This document shows, piece by piece, positions 46,132-56,161 of a DNA stretch of 64,000 bases. Source of the DNA: Pantoea sp. WMus005 (GTDB lineage: Bacteria > Pseudomonadota > Gammaproteobacteria > Enterobacterales > Enterobacteriaceae). The notes under the pieces are model-generated. The model ran no database searches. It was given only the letters and a program-made list of their open reading frames with translations, and was not told where the DNA came from. Position numbers and translations under genes: made by a program. Where the stretch lies: contig NZ_JACBXU010000001.1 of the NCBI RefSeq assembly GCF_013415305.1, forward strand, positions 248,001 through 312,000. The letters are read 5' to 3'. Position 1 is the first letter of the stretch, and every line of letters starts with the position of its first letter.

Positions 46132-48138
46132 CTAAACCGCTTTTCCCTTCAGTAATTTCCTCACCCAGTAACGATTCGGATTGAGCGCTGCCAGTGTACT
46201 GGCATCCAGAGGCTGCGGTTCGCCCGTCAGTTGGGCTGCCAGAACTTCGGCCGCCAGCGGTGCACTGCACAGGCCGCGCGATCCCAGCGCCCCAAACAGA
46301 TACAGACCCGCAAGATCAGGTGCGTCCGGGATATCATGACCTGCGAGCCGCTCAGCCGGTAAATCGGCGTACTGCATAAGCGTAGCGTTATAATGTGGCA
46401 CGCTGCCGACCATCGGCAGATGATCCCGCGTGGCGCAGCGCACACCCATTCTTGCTTCACCGTCGCTGACATCTACCGACTCTGCCCACGGGCTGTCAGG
46501 CAGACACTGCACCAGGCGGCTGCGGTTCTCCTGCTGGTCGTCCTCCCGATAAGCGGTTGCAGTATCGCCACGATGATAGCTGGCGCCAATGCAGTGGGTG
46601 CCAGACTGCGGGCTGACTGGCGTCAGATAGCCGTCGTAACAGAGTACGGTTTGCAGTGCGTCGAGGCCCGGTGTCGAGGGAACATGGCTCACCTGACCAG
46701 CCACCGGATAGGTTGGCAGCGGGGCGCTCTGCGCAAAGTCGGCAATCGCATGGCCATTTGCCAGTACCACCGTTGCATGACGGACTGCCGGACGATCGCT
46801 GAACGTCAGCGTCCAGAGATCATCATCCCGGGACAGCTCGCTTACGCGGTGCAGCCAGTGGATACGCAATCCCTGGGTTTCGGCATGCGTCAGCATCGCA
46901 GTAGTCAGCTCGGCCGGTGAGAGCCAGCCCCCCTGCGGGTAGAAAATGCCGCCGCAGCCGTGTTCGACATTCGCCAGCCTCTCAGCCTCTATCGTATCGA
47001 CGCCATGGGCGATAGATTCAGGCAGGCCCATCGCCAGCATCTGATCAATCTTCTTACGGCTTTTCTCATCCCAGCCCAGCTGCAGCACACCGCTCCAGTG
47101 ATGCTCATAGGTTACGGTTAACTGATCGTAGAGTCGTCGGGCAAAGCTAAAGGCCGCCGGGAAAAAGGTGGCAAGTGCCGGATCATGCTGGTTGAGCAGC
47201 GGATAGAGCGCTCCCTGACGATTGCCGGACGCGCCCCGGGCGGGCGCGTCATCGGCGCAGTAAAGCGTGACCCGCCAGCCGCGGCGCAGCAGCGCCAGCG
47301 CCAGCGTGGCACTGGCAACACCGCCACCAATCACGGCAATGTCGCGCTGCTGTGCAGATTGTCGATGATACCAGGGCTGCGTGCCGGGTAACGGCGGCGC
47401 ATCCTGCAACGGCCCGCATAACATTTCGCGCTTCGGGCCAAATCCTTTGCGGCGGATGACCGCAAAGCCCGCCTGTTGCAGGCCGCGCCGGACAATACCT
47501 GCGGCAGTAAAGGTCGCGAAAGTTCCCTGCGGGCGCGCCAGTTTTGCCATCATGCCGAACAGCTCTGGCGTCCACATGTCCGGGTTCTTCGAGGGCGCAA
47601 AACCATCCAGGAACCAGGCATCCACCTGACGATTCAGGCTGTCATCAAGCTGTCCCATCAGCAGGTTAATATCGCCCAGCCACAGGTCGAGCGTGATGCG
47701 ACCGCCGTCAAACAGCAGTCGCTGACAGCCGGGCAGGGCAGCGGGCCATTGCGCCTGCAGTGCTTCGGCCCAGGGGGCCAGTTCAGGCCAGTGCTGCTGC
47801 GCTGCCGCCAGGTCGTCACGAGTTAACGGAAATTTCTCAAAGCTGATGAAATGCAGACGTTTTAAAGTGGCATCGGGCTGTTCGCGCTGAAATGCATCGA
47901 ATGCCTGCCACAACGTCAGAAAATTGAGGCCGGTGCCAAAACCGCTTTCCGCCACAATCAGCAGATCGCGCGGATGCCCGGCAAAACGCTGGGGAAAACC
48001 GTTGCCGCCAAGGAAGACATAGCGTGTCTCTTCCAGACCATTGTCATTAGAGAAATAGACGTCGCCAAACGCTCGGGAAACAGGTGTACCCTGTTCATTC
48101 CAGTTTAGCTGCGCATGTTCAACCGGTGTTAATTTCAC
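46132..48138 (-). CDS. mnmC: Bifunctional tRNA wobble-uridine modification enzyme MnmC
   Basis: Finishes mnm5s2U34 in tRNA. The C-terminal FAD domain removes the carboxymethyl group and the N-terminal domain methylates. GTG 48138 gives 668 residues, equal to E. coli MnmC; the longer frame to 48264 crosses the fabB promoter and is rejected. Motifs: [20 protein letters not shown] and [16 protein letters not shown] (SAM), then [20 protein letters not shown] (FAD, ~260-280) and [20 protein letters not shown] near the end. It is divergent from fabB. Confidence 0.95.
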   Translation of the reverse strand: MKLTPVEHAQLNWNEQGTPVSRAFGDVYFSNDNGLEETRYVFLGGNGFPQRFAGHPRDLLIVAESGFGTGLNFLTLWQAFDAFQREQPDATLKRLHFISFEKFPLTRDDLAAAQQHWPELAPWAEALQAQWPAALPGCQRLLFDGGRITLDLWLGDINLLMGQLDDSLNRQVDAWFLDGFAPSKNPDMWTPELFGMMAKLARPQGTFATFTAAGIVRRGLQQAGFAVIRRKGFGPKREMLCGPLQDAPPLPGTQPWYHRQSAQQRDIAVIGGGVASATLALALLRRGWRVTLYCADDAPARGASGNRQGALYPLLNQHDPALATFFPAAFSFARRLYDQLTVTYEHHWSGVLQLGWDEKSRKKIDQMLAMGLPESIAHGVDTIEAERLANVEHGCGGIFYPQGGWLSPAELTTAMLTHAETQGLRIHWLHRVSELSRDDDLWTLTFSDRPAVRHATVVLANGHAIADFAQSAPLPTYPVAGQVSHVPSTPGLDALQTVLCYDGYLTPVSPQSGTHCIGASYHRGDTATAYREDDQQENRSRLVQCLPDSPWAESVDVSDGEARMGVRCATRDHLPMVGSVPHYNATLMQYADLPAERLAGHDIPDAPDLAGLYLFGALGSRGLCSAPLAAEVLAAQLTGEPQPLDASTLAALNPNRYWVRKLLKGKAV

Positions 48139-48214
48139 GGTAAAGGCTCGTTTTTCAGGCAGTGGCGCGATTCTAGCGACCCACGTGACATGACGCAAAT
48201 TTACAAAAGGAAAT

Positions 48215-48231
48215 AGCAGATCGGACTTGTT
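48215..48231. promoter_or_regulatory. Putative FadR activator site at fabB
   Basis: AGCAGATCGGACTTGTT matches 10 of 13 fixed positions of the FadR consensus. FadR activates fabB in E. coli, from a site just upstream of the FabR site as seen here. Confidence 0.55.
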
Positions 48232-48232
48232 C

Positions 48233-48250
48233 GGCGTACAAGTGTACGCT
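48233..48250. promoter_or_regulatory. FabR operator at the fabB promoter
   Basis: GGCGTACAAGTGTACGCT is an almost perfect palindrome fitting the FabR site AGCGTACA-NN-TGTACGCT. It lies 43 nt before the fabB start and would tune fabB to the unsaturated/saturated acyl ratio. Confidence 0.82.
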
Positions 48251-48292
48251 AGAGTGCATGCCAATTAAGAAGAAGTGGATGAGGAAGATTGA

Positions 48293-49513
48293 ATGAAACG
48301 TGCTGTGATTACTGGCTTAGGGATCGTTTCCAGTATTGGTAATAACCAGCAGGAGGTGCTGTCATCTCTGCGTGAAGGACGCTCTGGCATCACCTTTTCT
48401 GAAGAGATGAAAGATTCCGGCATGCGTAGTCACGTCTGGGGTAACGTTAAATTAGATACCACCGGCCTCATCGATCGCAAAGTTGTGCGTTTTATGAGTG
48501 ATGCGTCCATCTATGCTTATCTTTCCATGGAAGAAGCGATTAAAGATTCCGGCCTCACCAATGAAATGTATCAGAGCAACCCACGTGTGGGTCTGATTGC
48601 AGGTTCAGGCGGCGGTTCTCCACGTTTCCAGGTGTTTGGTGCTGATGCAATGCGCAGCCCACGCGGCCTGAAAGCGGTTGGTCCTTACGTGGTCACCAAA
48701 GCGATGGCTTCGGGTGTTTCTGCCTGCCTCGCCACGCCGTTCAAAATTCATGGCGTAAACTACTCGATTAGCTCTGCCTGTGCCACCTCGGCGCACTGTA
48801 TCGGTAATGCCGTTGAGCAGATTCAGCTCGGCAAGCAGGATATCGTTTTTGCGGGCGGCGGCGAAGAGCTGTGCTGGGAAATGGCCTGTGAGTTCGACGC
48901 CATGGGCGCGCTCTCTACCCGTTACAACGACACACCAGAAAAAGCGTCCCGCACTTATGACAATGAGCGCGACGGTTTTGTTATCGCGGGTGGCGGTGGC
49001 ATGGTGGTAGTTGAAGAGCTGGAACATGCGCTGGCACGTGGTGCGCACATCTATGCCGAAATCGTCGGTTACGGTGCAACTTCAGACGGTGCAGACATGG
49101 TCGCACCATCAGGGGAAGGTGCAGTGCGCTGCATGAAGATGGCAATGCACGGTGTCGATACACCTATCGACTATCTGAACAGCCACGGAACCTCTACCCC
49201 GGTGGGCGATGTGAAAGAGCTGGGTGCGATTCGTGAAGTGTTTGGCGATAACACGCCACACATCTCAGCTACCAAAGCGATGACCGGCCACTCGCTGGGT
49301 GCCGCGGGTGTGCAGGAAGCGATTTACTCGCTGCTGATGCTGGAGCATGGCTTTATCGCGCCAAGCATCAACATCACCTCGCTGGACGCTGCCGCAACCG
49401 GTATGAACATCGTCACTGCGCCGATGGAAAAAGAGCTGACCACCGTGATGTCTAACAGCTTTGGTTTTGGCGGCACCAATGCCACGCTGACCATGCGTAA
49501 ATATCAGGCGTAA
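48293..49513 (+). CDS. fabB: Beta-ketoacyl-ACP synthase I FabB
   Basis: Elongating condensing enzyme needed for unsaturated fatty acids. The 406-residue protein has nucleophile Cys in [16 protein letters not shown], the first His in [13 protein letters not shown], the second in [16 protein letters not shown], and the Gly-rich end [12 protein letters not shown]. The start [20 protein letters not shown] is as in E. coli. FadR- and FabR-like sites precede it and a strong terminator follows. Confidence 0.97.
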   Translation: MKRAVITGLGIVSSIGNNQQEVLSSLREGRSGITFSEEMKDSGMRSHVWGNVKLDTTGLIDRKVVRFMSDASIYAYLSMEEAIKDSGLTNEMYQSNPRVGLIAGSGGGSPRFQVFGADAMRSPRGLKAVGPYVVTKAMASGVSACLATPFKIHGVNYSISSACATSAHCIGNAVEQIQLGKQDIVFAGGGEELCWEMACEFDAMGALSTRYNDTPEKASRTYDNERDGFVIAGGGGMVVVEELEHALARGAHIYAEIVGYGATSDGADMVAPSGEGAVRCMKMAMHGVDTPIDYLNSHGTSTPVGDVKELGAIREVFGDNTPHISATKAMTGHSLGAAGVQEAIYSLLMLEHGFIAPSINITSLDAAATGMNIVTAPMEKELTTVMSNSFGFGGTNATLTMRKYQA

Positions 49514-49534
49514 TCATTACGTCAGCACTCTGAA

Positions 49535-49557
49535 GGGCCGGCTTGCCGGCCCTTTTT
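49535..49557 (+). terminator. Rho-independent terminator of fabB
   Basis: Stem GGGCCGG/CCGGCCC (49535-49541, 49546-49552), loop CTTG, then TTTTT. It lies 22 nt after the fabB stop. Confidence 0.95.
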
Positions 49558-49651
49558 GTTTTTACAGCCCATCTGCGTTACCGCATTTATCCCTCGGTAT
49601 TAACTTTCCCGCTGCAGTAGCCGCAGCAACTTAAACTTTCCACATCGCGGG

Positions 49652-49888
49652 ATGGACGCCATCACGACGGCCCGGCTTGACCGCAGCAAAGTGTATGTCA
49701 TTTATTGTGACGGCATTGGCTGTAACGGCTCGACGAAAGCGGCCCTGAAGCTGGCATCGCTGGGGTTTCAGGTGAAGGAATTAATTGGCGGGCTGGATTT
49801 CTGGAAACGTGACGGTCATCCGTTGACCTGGGGTGATGCACCGGGCGAATGGCCCCTCGCCGCGCCCAAAGCATCCTGTGGCTGTTAA
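49652..49888 (+). pseudogene. Rhodanese-domain remnant
   Basis: Only the second half of a rhodanese-like domain. KVYVIYCDGIGCNGSTKAAL holds the active-site loop (Cys19 likely the sulfur acceptor), followed by LASLGFQVKELIGGLDFWKR and a Cys-rich end SCGC. Upstream the same frame reads LNFPHRG, like the conserved strand before the loop, but goes back only to 49604 with no start and no further homology. Full proteins are about 130 residues or more. No ribosome site is clear before ATG 49652. It lies between fabB's terminator and flk, and might be a short active sulfurtransferase, but truncation looks likelier. Confidence 0.6.
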
Positions 49889-49889
49889 C

Positions 49890-50936
49890 TCAGAGTACCA
49901 GCCAAAGTATCAGGGTGATGGCAACCAGAACGACAAAGAAACCCAACAGGGGACGCTGTGCCAGAGGCTGAACTGCAGGCGGCAGTGACGCGACAAACGG
50001 CGACCAGATCGGCTGCGGTCTGATCTCGCTGGGCGCCAGCGGCTGCTCGAGAATTTTTTCTGCCCGATCAGCGCGACGGCTGAACAGGAAGTTCAGCAGA
50101 TCCTGGGTCTGAGTCACCGTCAGCACCGTCTGGGGTGTAGCCTGGAAACGCTGCTGACTGTAATCCTCCAGCTGCTGCCGCTCCTGCTGATCAAGCGGCT
50201 GTTTCAGCGAGGCTTCGAGCAAATGGAGCGTCGGAGCGCTGTGCTGACTCAGCGTCTGCCGCACCTGGAGATACTGGGTCAGCAGCGGGAAGTGGCGCGA
50301 CGGGATCGGATCGCCGCTGGTCAGATTCACCAGTTTCAGCGCAGCCGTCCAGAGCTTACCAGTGGACTCGCCGGTAGCCGCGGCAAGGCGGACCACCTGC
50401 TGATTCAGCGTATGGTGCTCGGCAGGCAACAGCGTGCGGTCACTGACGCGGATCTGCTGCGGCTGAGGAATCGTCATTTGCCCGTTCTGCAGCATTGTCA
50501 GCACCTGGCGCAGCTGATCCTGGCTCAGCGCGCTCAGTACGGTCTGACCAAACTGCTGACGGATGAAATCACTGACGGCCTGTCGGTTATTGCCTTTTGG
50601 CAGCAAATCGGTGAGCTGGGTCATCAGCTGGCGTGTCGCATGTCCGTTCTGCGTCTGCGTGAGGCGATTATTCAGATACTGTTCTGCTGCCGGAAAATGG
50701 CGCGACTGCAGCTCCGCTTCACTTTTTACGCCTACTTCATGACGGACGCCCGCCCACAATTCAGGTGCCTTAAGATTGCTGAGCGACGAAATGCGCACGA
50801 TCAGACGTTCTAACGTCGTGCGCTGCGCAGGAGAAAGCGGCTGTTCACCGGCCACAGAACCCTGGCGCGTGACGCCGGTTTGTGGATTGACAGATGAACG
50901 ATCGACCGGCGCACCGGGGCCGCTGAGAGGTTGCAT
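49890..50936 (-). CDS. flk: Flk, flagellar assembly/secretion regulator
   Basis: A 348-residue, tail-anchored protein. ATG 50936 gives MQPLSGPGAPVDRSS, the expected start; the frame upstream to 51002 is unsupported. The body is Gln-rich and helical, with LERLIVRISSLSNLKAPELW and a partly repeated ESTGKLWTAALKLVNLTSGD. A single C-terminal helix (LLGFFVVLVAITLILWLVL) anchors it in the membrane. Flk couples FlgM export to L/P-ring completion in Salmonella. In E. coli flk lies beside pdxB; here the tct genes and an EamA/AraC pair separate them. Confidence 0.88.
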   Translation of the reverse strand: MQPLSGPGAPVDRSSVNPQTGVTRQGSVAGEQPLSPAQRTTLERLIVRISSLSNLKAPELWAGVRHEVGVKSEAELQSRHFPAAEQYLNNRLTQTQNGHATRQLMTQLTDLLPKGNNRQAVSDFIRQQFGQTVLSALSQDQLRQVLTMLQNGQMTIPQPQQIRVSDRTLLPAEHHTLNQQVVRLAAATGESTGKLWTAALKLVNLTSGDPIPSRHFPLLTQYLQVRQTLSQHSAPTLHLLEASLKQPLDQQERQQLEDYSQQRFQATPQTVLTVTQTQDLLNFLFSRRADRAEKILEQPLAPSEIRPQPIWSPFVASLPPAVQPLAQRPLLGFFVVLVAITLILWLVL

Positions 50937-51000
50937 GGCGGATTCCTTGGGAAAACAGAACAGCGTGGGGTGCGCCGGAAAAAGAATAGGCCATGATAGC

Positions 51001-51028
51001 AAAAGCCCCCGGGAAATCCCACGGGGGC
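51001..51028 (-). terminator. Terminator of the tctCBA operon
   Basis: On the minus strand the 7-bp stem GCCCCCG/CGGGGGC (51022-51028, 51005-51011) has a 10-nt loop and is followed by TTTT. It lies 21 nt after the tctA stop. Confidence 0.78.
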
Positions 51029-51049
51029 GTACGCGTTTCGGCAGGAGAA

Positions 51050-52555
51050 TTATGCCTCTGTCCGCTTCAGTTGATGACGACGCCAGCGCTTCCAGACCGG
51101 CGGCACCAGCAGGACGCCAATCGCCAGCACCAGCAGGATTTTACAGATCAGACTTTCCCACAGAATCACCATGTTCCCGTTGCTGATCGACAGCGCACGA
51201 CGGAGGTTCTGCTCCAGCATTTCACCCAGCACAAACCCCAGAATTAACGGCGACATCGGAAAATCCATTTTACGCAGGATATAGCCGAAGATCCCCAGCC
51301 CGACCATCAACAGCAGATCGAAGGTGGTGCTGTGTACCGCGTAAACACCCACGGCCGAGATGGCGGCGATAGCCGGTACCAGAAACCACAATGGAATGGT
51401 TAACATGCGGGCGAAGACGTTAATCATCGGGATATTCATGATCAACAGCATCACGTTGCCAATCAGCAATGCGGCAATCAATCCCCAGACAATATCCGGC
51501 TGTTCAACAAACATCGCCGGTCCAGGCGTGATGTTATAGAGCGTTAAGGCACCGACCATCACCGCCGTCGTCCCTGAGCCGGGAATACCCAGCGTCAGCA
51601 TCGGGATAAACGAGCCGCAGGCAGAGGCGTTGTTCGCCGCTTCCGGCGCAGCTACACCGCGAATATCACCTTTACCGAACTGATCGCTGCCGCTGATCTT
51701 TTTCTCAGTCATGTAGGCGATGGCACTGGCGATGGTTGCGCCTGCGCCCGGTAACACACCCACGAAGAAACCGATAAACGAGGATCGCAGCGTTGCGCCA
51801 GTTGCCATGGAGGCTTCTTTCATATTGAACATCATGCGACCGCTGGCGCGGACCGCTTTCTGTCCGGTATGGGTGGACTCCAGCATGAGCAGAATTTCAC
51901 TGACTGAGAACAGACCAATCACCACCACCACAAACTGAATACCATCGGAAAGGTGAACGCTGTCAAAGGTAAAGCGGTACACCCCGGTATTGGCATCGAC
52001 GCCCACCGTGGCCATGCTAAGACCTATCAGCGCCGCGAGGAATGACTTCAGGGGATTGTGGCTCATCATGCTGCCAAGACAGGCGATGGCGAATACCATC
52101 AGCGCAAAATATTCCGCCGGGCCAAACGCCAGCGACCAGCTGGCCAGCAGCGGAGCGAACAGAATAATGCCAAGGATAGCGATGGTCGAACCGATAAATG
52201 AACTGACGGCTGAAATAGACAGGGCAACACCCGCCTTGCCCTGCTGTGCCATCGGATAACCATCCAGCGCGGTCATGATCGCCCCGGCATCACCTGGCAC
52301 GTTAAGCAGAATCGAGGAGATTCGCCCGCCATATTCACAGCCGATATAAACCGTTGCCAGCAGAATCAGCGCCGACTCTGCCGGTAAGTGCAAGGCAAAG
52401 GCCAGCGGCATCAGAATCGCCACACCGTTAATCGGCCCCAGCCCCGGCAGCAAGCCGACGATAGTACCGATAAAACAGCCAATCAGGGCAATCAGCAGAT
52501 TCTCTGGCGTCATGGCGACGGCAAAGCCCTGCATTAAAAAGGACCAGGTATCCAT
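51050..52555 (-). CDS. tctA: Tripartite tricarboxylate transporter large permease TctA
   Basis: A 501-residue, about 12-helix permease that works with TctB and the periplasmic binder TctC. Family segments: [20 protein letters not shown] (~33-52), [20 protein letters not shown], and in the second half [20 protein letters not shown] and [20 protein letters not shown]. Citrate or another tricarboxylate is the likely substrate, going by the Salmonella tct system. It is 10 nt after tctB and ends at a clear terminator. Confidence 0.94.
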   Translation of the reverse strand: MDTWSFLMQGFAVAMTPENLLIALIGCFIGTIVGLLPGLGPINGVAILMPLAFALHLPAESALILLATVYIGCEYGGRISSILLNVPGDAGAIMTALDGYPMAQQGKAGVALSISAVSSFIGSTIAILGIILFAPLLASWSLAFGPAEYFALMVFAIACLGSMMSHNPLKSFLAALIGLSMATVGVDANTGVYRFTFDSVHLSDGIQFVVVVIGLFSVSEILLMLESTHTGQKAVRASGRMMFNMKEASMATGATLRSSFIGFFVGVLPGAGATIASAIAYMTEKKISGSDQFGKGDIRGVAAPEAANNASACGSFIPMLTLGIPGSGTTAVMVGALTLYNITPGPAMFVEQPDIVWGLIAALLIGNVMLLIMNIPMINVFARMLTIPLWFLVPAIAAISAVGVYAVHSTTFDLLLMVGLGIFGYILRKMDFPMSPLILGFVLGEMLEQNLRRALSISNGNMVILWESLICKILLVLAIGVLLVPPVWKRWRRHQLKRTEA

Positions 52556-52565
52556 GATGCTCTCC

Positions 52566-52997
52566 TTAACTCAGCCAGCTGCCGACCGGAAGGGTCACTT
52601 CCAGCAGACGATCAAAGGCATAAAAAAGTGTGGTGCCCATTACCACGCCGGACAGGGCCGCTGCCCACCAGCGCGCACCAAACAGCAAGCCAATGCCAAA
52701 TGTCAGCAGTGTTGTACTGATGGCAAAGCCCAGCGTTTCAAACAGCCAGCCATAGAGCAGCATCATCGTCGCCAGCGCCACCAGACGTTTCAGCGTGCTG
52801 GGGGATGGCCAGTGAATGGTGTCGGGTTTACGAAACAGCATCAGCAGGGCACAGACGGCCATCAGGCCAAGGACCGCCATCGGGAAAGGCCGGGGACCCA
52901 CCGGTTCGTAGCTGTATTCGCTCTGAATTTGCCAGGCTACCACCATGCCGCCGAGACACAGCGCCAGCCACAGGCCAGCAAAAATACGATCGCTCAT
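52566..52997 (-). CDS. tctB: Tricarboxylate transporter small permease TctB
   Basis: A 143-residue protein with four predicted helices: IFAGLWLALCLGGMVVAW, FPMAVLGLMAVCALLMLF, LVALATMMLLYGWLFETLGF and LLTFGIGLLFGARWWAAALS. This is the TctB layout. It lies between tctC and tctA with gaps of 12 and 10 nt. The sequence is little conserved in the family, so the call rests on topology and position. Confidence 0.9.
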   Translation of the reverse strand: MSDRIFAGLWLALCLGGMVVAWQIQSEYSYEPVGPRPFPMAVLGLMAVCALLMLFRKPDTIHWPSPSTLKRLVALATMMLLYGWLFETLGFAISTTLLTFGIGLLFGARWWAAALSGVVMGTTLFYAFDRLLEVTLPVGSWLS

Positions 52998-53009
52998 GAT
53001 GCGCTCCGC

Positions 53010-53990
53010 TTATTTGGCCAGGCCAAAGGATTTCGCTTTCTCACGATAATCCGCCACCTGCTTTTTCACGTAGCTATCGAGTTCCTGTCCGAACAGGTTA
53101 AATTCGAACAGACCACGCATATCACGTTGCTTTTTAAACTCCGGGGTATCCACCATCTTTTTAAACGCCTGCTCCCACCATTGATAATCGGCATCGCTGA
53201 CTTTGGGACCGAGGTAGTAGCCGCGAATGACAGGCCAGACAATGTTAAAACCTTGTTCTTTGGCAGTGGGGACCTTAGCCAACGGACCGGGAAGACGCTG
53301 ATCGGACATCACCGCCAGCACCCGCATTTTTCCACCCTGCAGGTGTGGCACCATCTCACTCATGTCGCCGGAGACAACCTGAATGTGATTGCCGAGCAGG
53401 GCCGTTACCGGTTCACCACCGCCTTCAAAGGCGACATAACGCATCTTGCGGGGATCGATGCCCGCTTCGCGCGCCAGCAAGGCCGTTTTCATCCAGTCCT
53501 GACTGCCGATTGAGGCACCGGCACCGACAACCACTTTGGTCGGATCTTCTTTCATTGCTGCCATCAGTTCGCCCAGGGTTTTCCACGGCGCATCTTCTCG
53601 TACGGCGACCATGCCGTAATCAGTGCCCACCGCTGCCAGCCACTTCACATCGTCGACCGAATAGCGGCCAAATTTGCCCTGCGACAGATTCAGCAGCGAT
53701 CCGCCAGAAAAGGCGACCACCGTGCCCGCTTCCGCCGGACGCTGGGCAATGATGGCGTTATAGGCCACCGCACCCACGCCGCCTGGCATATAGGTCACGC
53801 GCATCGGGGTTTCAATTTGTTTCGTTTCCTGCAGCGAGACCTGCAACAGCTTACAGGTAAGATCGAATCCGCCGCCCGGTTTGGCTGGAGCAATACATTC
53901 GGTACGGCCAGGGCCTTCAGCGGCATTCGCAGCAGGCATCATCAGAGCCAGCAAAGCAGAGGTAAGGGCGGTATGGATTATTTTTTTCAT
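53010..53990 (-). CDS. tctC: Tricarboxylate-binding periplasmic protein TctC
   Basis: A 326-residue solute-binding protein of the TctC/Bug family. ATG 53990, after GGAGCGCACG, gives a signal peptide (KKIIHTALTSALLALMMPA, cut after NAA). Then ECIAPAKPGGGFDLTCKLLQ and YMPGGVGAVAYNAI form the ligand-binding loops, and GASIGSQDWMKTALLAR lies mid-protein. It is the first gene of tctCBA and is divergent from tctD. Confidence 0.94.
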   Translation of the reverse strand: MKKIIHTALTSALLALMMPAANAAEGPGRTECIAPAKPGGGFDLTCKLLQVSLQETKQIETPMRVTYMPGGVGAVAYNAIIAQRPAEAGTVVAFSGGSLLNLSQGKFGRYSVDDVKWLAAVGTDYGMVAVREDAPWKTLGELMAAMKEDPTKVVVGAGASIGSQDWMKTALLAREAGIDPRKMRYVAFEGGGEPVTALLGNHIQVVSGDMSEMVPHLQGGKMRVLAVMSDQRLPGPLAKVPTAKEQGFNIVWPVIRGYYLGPKVSDADYQWWEQAFKKMVDTPEFKKQRDMRGLFEFNLFGQELDSYVKKQVADYREKAKSFGLAK

Positions 53991-54110
53991 CGTGCGCTCC
54001 ATTCATTCTTCCAGAGTGTGATTACAGCCGTAATATCGGCGTTACTGAATTGTTAAAACAGTTACCTTTCATTTACCTTTCACTGCCCGGATTTAATGAC
54101 AGGATGTGAT

Positions 54111-54782
54111 ATGCGTCTCTTACTGGTGGAAGATACGGTTGAGCTGGCACGCTGGCTGCAAAAAGCGCTGACCCAAAAGGGGTTCGCCGTTGACTGGGTT
54201 GCGGATGGGATCGCCGCCGATCACGCGTTGCAATGTGAAGCCTATGCGCTGGTCGTGCTGGACGTTTCGCTGCCACGCATTGATGGACTGGAAGTGCTGA
54301 CGCGGTTGCGGCGGCGAGGACAGGGTGTGCCCGTGTTGCTATTAACGGCGCGCAGTGCGCTGGATGATCGGGTGCGCGGCCTCAATCTCGGGGCGGATGA
54401 TTACCTGACCAAGCCGTTTGAACTGGATGAACTGGAAGCGCGATTACGGGCGCTGTTGCGGCGTAGTCAGAGCCAGGCCGCGCAAAGTCAGTCACTGGGC
54501 CAGCTGGTGCTGGATGGCGAAGGTTATTTTCTGCTGGCAGAACGGCCGCTGGCGCTGACGCCGCGCGAATCAAGTATCCTCACCACTCTGATGCAACGTC
54601 ACGGCCGGCCGGTTTCCCGCCAGCATCTTTATGAACAGACTTTTACCCTGGCGGATGAGGCCAGCCCGGAGAGCATTGAATTGTATGTACATCGGGTGCG
54701 TAAAAAACTGGCGGGCAGCGACGTGGCTATTGTGACGCTGCGCGGACTGGGCTACAGCCTGGAAACGCTGTCGTGCGGCTGA
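54111..54782 (+). CDS. tctD: Response regulator TctD (OmpR/PhoB family)
   Basis: A 223-residue response regulator. The receiver domain (1-115) has the acidic pair in LLVEDT, phospho-acceptor Asp51 in VVLDVSLP, Thr in LLLTARSA and Lys in DYLTKPFELD. The C-terminal winged helix has LTPRESSILTTLMQRHGRPV and ESIELYVHRVRKKLAG. It faces tctC across a 120-nt gap and overlaps tctE by 10 nt. It likely activates tctCBA in response to external tricarboxylate. Confidence 0.93.
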   Translation: MRLLLVEDTVELARWLQKALTQKGFAVDWVADGIAADHALQCEAYALVVLDVSLPRIDGLEVLTRLRRRGQGVPVLLLTARSALDDRVRGLNLGADDYLTKPFELDELEARLRALLRRSQSQAAQSQSLGQLVLDGEGYFLLAERPLALTPRESSILTTLMQRHGRPVSRQHLYEQTFTLADEASPESIELYVHRVRKKLAGSDVAIVTLRGLGYSLETLSCG

Positions 54783-56161
54783 TTCACTCGCTGCGCGGCG
54801 AGTTGCTGGCGTGGCTGGGTCTGCCACTGTTATTGCTGTGGGCGCTGTCGGTGTATACCCATTATCAGAGCGGGCTGGCGGCAGCCAACCAGGCATACGA
54901 CCGCTCACTGCTGGCCTCGGCGCGTACCGTGGCAGAACGGCTGGTGGTACGCCAGCAACATCTGGAGGTGGATGTTCCCTGGGTGGTGCTCGACAGCTTT
55001 GAACGCAATATGAATGATCAGCTGTTTTATCAGGTGATTTCTCCACAGGGAAAAACCCTTTCCGGTTACGACGATCTGCCGCCGATTCCGCCCGCCAGTA
55101 AAATGTCGACCGCCTATCCGGCGCTGGTGCACTTTTATGATGGCCGCTATCACCAGCATCGCATTCGCGTTGCGGCACTCTGGCAACCGGTGAGCGAGGC
55201 GGGTGTCGAAGGGATGGCGCTGGTCCTGGTGGCTGAGACGATTAATTCTCGTCAGGAGTTCGCCAGCGGACTGATGCGCACCGCACTAATCAGTCAGAGC
55301 GGGCTGGTCCTGATGACGCTCCTGCTGGCCAGTCTGATGCTGCGCAGGGTATTACGGCCCCTGCGCCGACTGTCACGTATTGTCTTACAGCGTGACGGGG
55401 GGGAATTAACGCCACTGCCATCGTTACCCTGGTCAGAGCTTCAGCCGTTAATCATCGCGTTTAACCGTTACCTGGAACGTCTGCGCGGGCTGCTGGCACG
55501 TCAGGATCGCTTCAGCGCCGACGCGGCACACCAGCTTCGTACCCCGCTGACCATTCTGAAAACCCAGGTCAGCGTGGCACTCAGCAGCGATCGTCCGGAA
55601 CAGTGGCAGGAGAGCCTGCTCGGCATGCGCCATACGCTGGATGAGACCATTTTACTCACCGATCGTCTGCTACAGCTGGCCCGCATCAAGGCGCGGCATG
55701 GTGAAGATAAGCCGATGGCGCGCGTCGATCTGGCAGCCATTGTGCGTGAAGCCTGTTTCAGCCGCTACCCGGCGGCGCGAACCCGGTTGATTGACCTCGG
55801 TTATGAGGGCGAAGAGTGTCATCAGGTGGTGGGTGACGGGGTGCTGCTGGGGGAGTTATGCGCCAACCTGCTGGATAACGCGATTAAATATACGCCTCAC
55901 AATGGCGTGGTGACGGCGCGTGTGACAGCAGGAAAACTGGAAATTGAGGATAGCGGTCCGGGCATTGAGGATGCCAGCCAGGCTAAAGCGCTGCAGCCTT
56001 TTCAGCGGCTGGACAATGTGGGCATGCAGCCTGGAGCGGGTATTGGTCTGGCGCTGGTTCAGGATATTTGTGCCTGGCATGGCGCCACGATGCAGCTGGA
56101 TCGCAGCCCGCAGCTCGGGGGGCTGCGGGTAACCGTTCTGTTTACCTCTGTCGCAGGCTGA
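54773..56161 (+). CDS. tctE: Sensor histidine kinase TctE
   Basis: A 462-residue membrane kinase. An N-terminal helix (ELLAWLGLPLLLLWALSVYT), a periplasmic sensing domain (~35-165), and a second helix (SGLVLMTLLLASLMLRRVL) are followed by HAMP. The dimerisation helix has the phospho-His in RFSADAAHQLRTPLTILKTQ, then N box LCANLLDNAIKYTPHNG and G boxes IEDSGPGIED and MQPGAGIGLALVQDI. Start GTG 54773 overlaps tctD. Its 3' end overlaps the convergent EamA gene by 20 nt. Confidence 0.93.
   Translation: MRLIHSLRGELLAWLGLPLLLLWALSVYTHYQSGLAAANQAYDRSLLASARTVAERLVVRQQHLEVDVPWVVLDSFERNMNDQLFYQVISPQGKTLSGYDDLPPIPPASKMSTAYPALVHFYDGRYHQHRIRVAALWQPVSEAGVEGMALVLVAETINSRQEFASGLMRTALISQSGLVLMTLLLASLMLRRVLRPLRRLSRIVLQRDGGELTPLPSLPWSELQPLIIAFNRYLERLRGLLARQDRFSADAAHQLRTPLTILKTQVSVALSSDRPEQWQESLLGMRHTLDETILLTDRLLQLARIKARHGEDKPMARVDLAAIVREACFSRYPAARTRLIDLGYEGEECHQVVGDGVLLGELCANLLDNAIKYTPHNGVVTARVTAGKLEIEDSGPGIEDASQAKALQPFQRLDNVGMQPGAGIGLALVQDICAWHGATMQLDRSPQLGGLRVTVLFTSVAG

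Noticed and set aside
48139..48264. N-terminal extension of mnmC
   Set aside because: The extension covers the fabB FadR/FabR sites, and the shorter form has exactly the family length.
49652..49888. Complete stand-alone sulfurtransferase
   Set aside because: The N-terminal half of the rhodanese fold is missing and the upstream frame decays, so a remnant is likelier.
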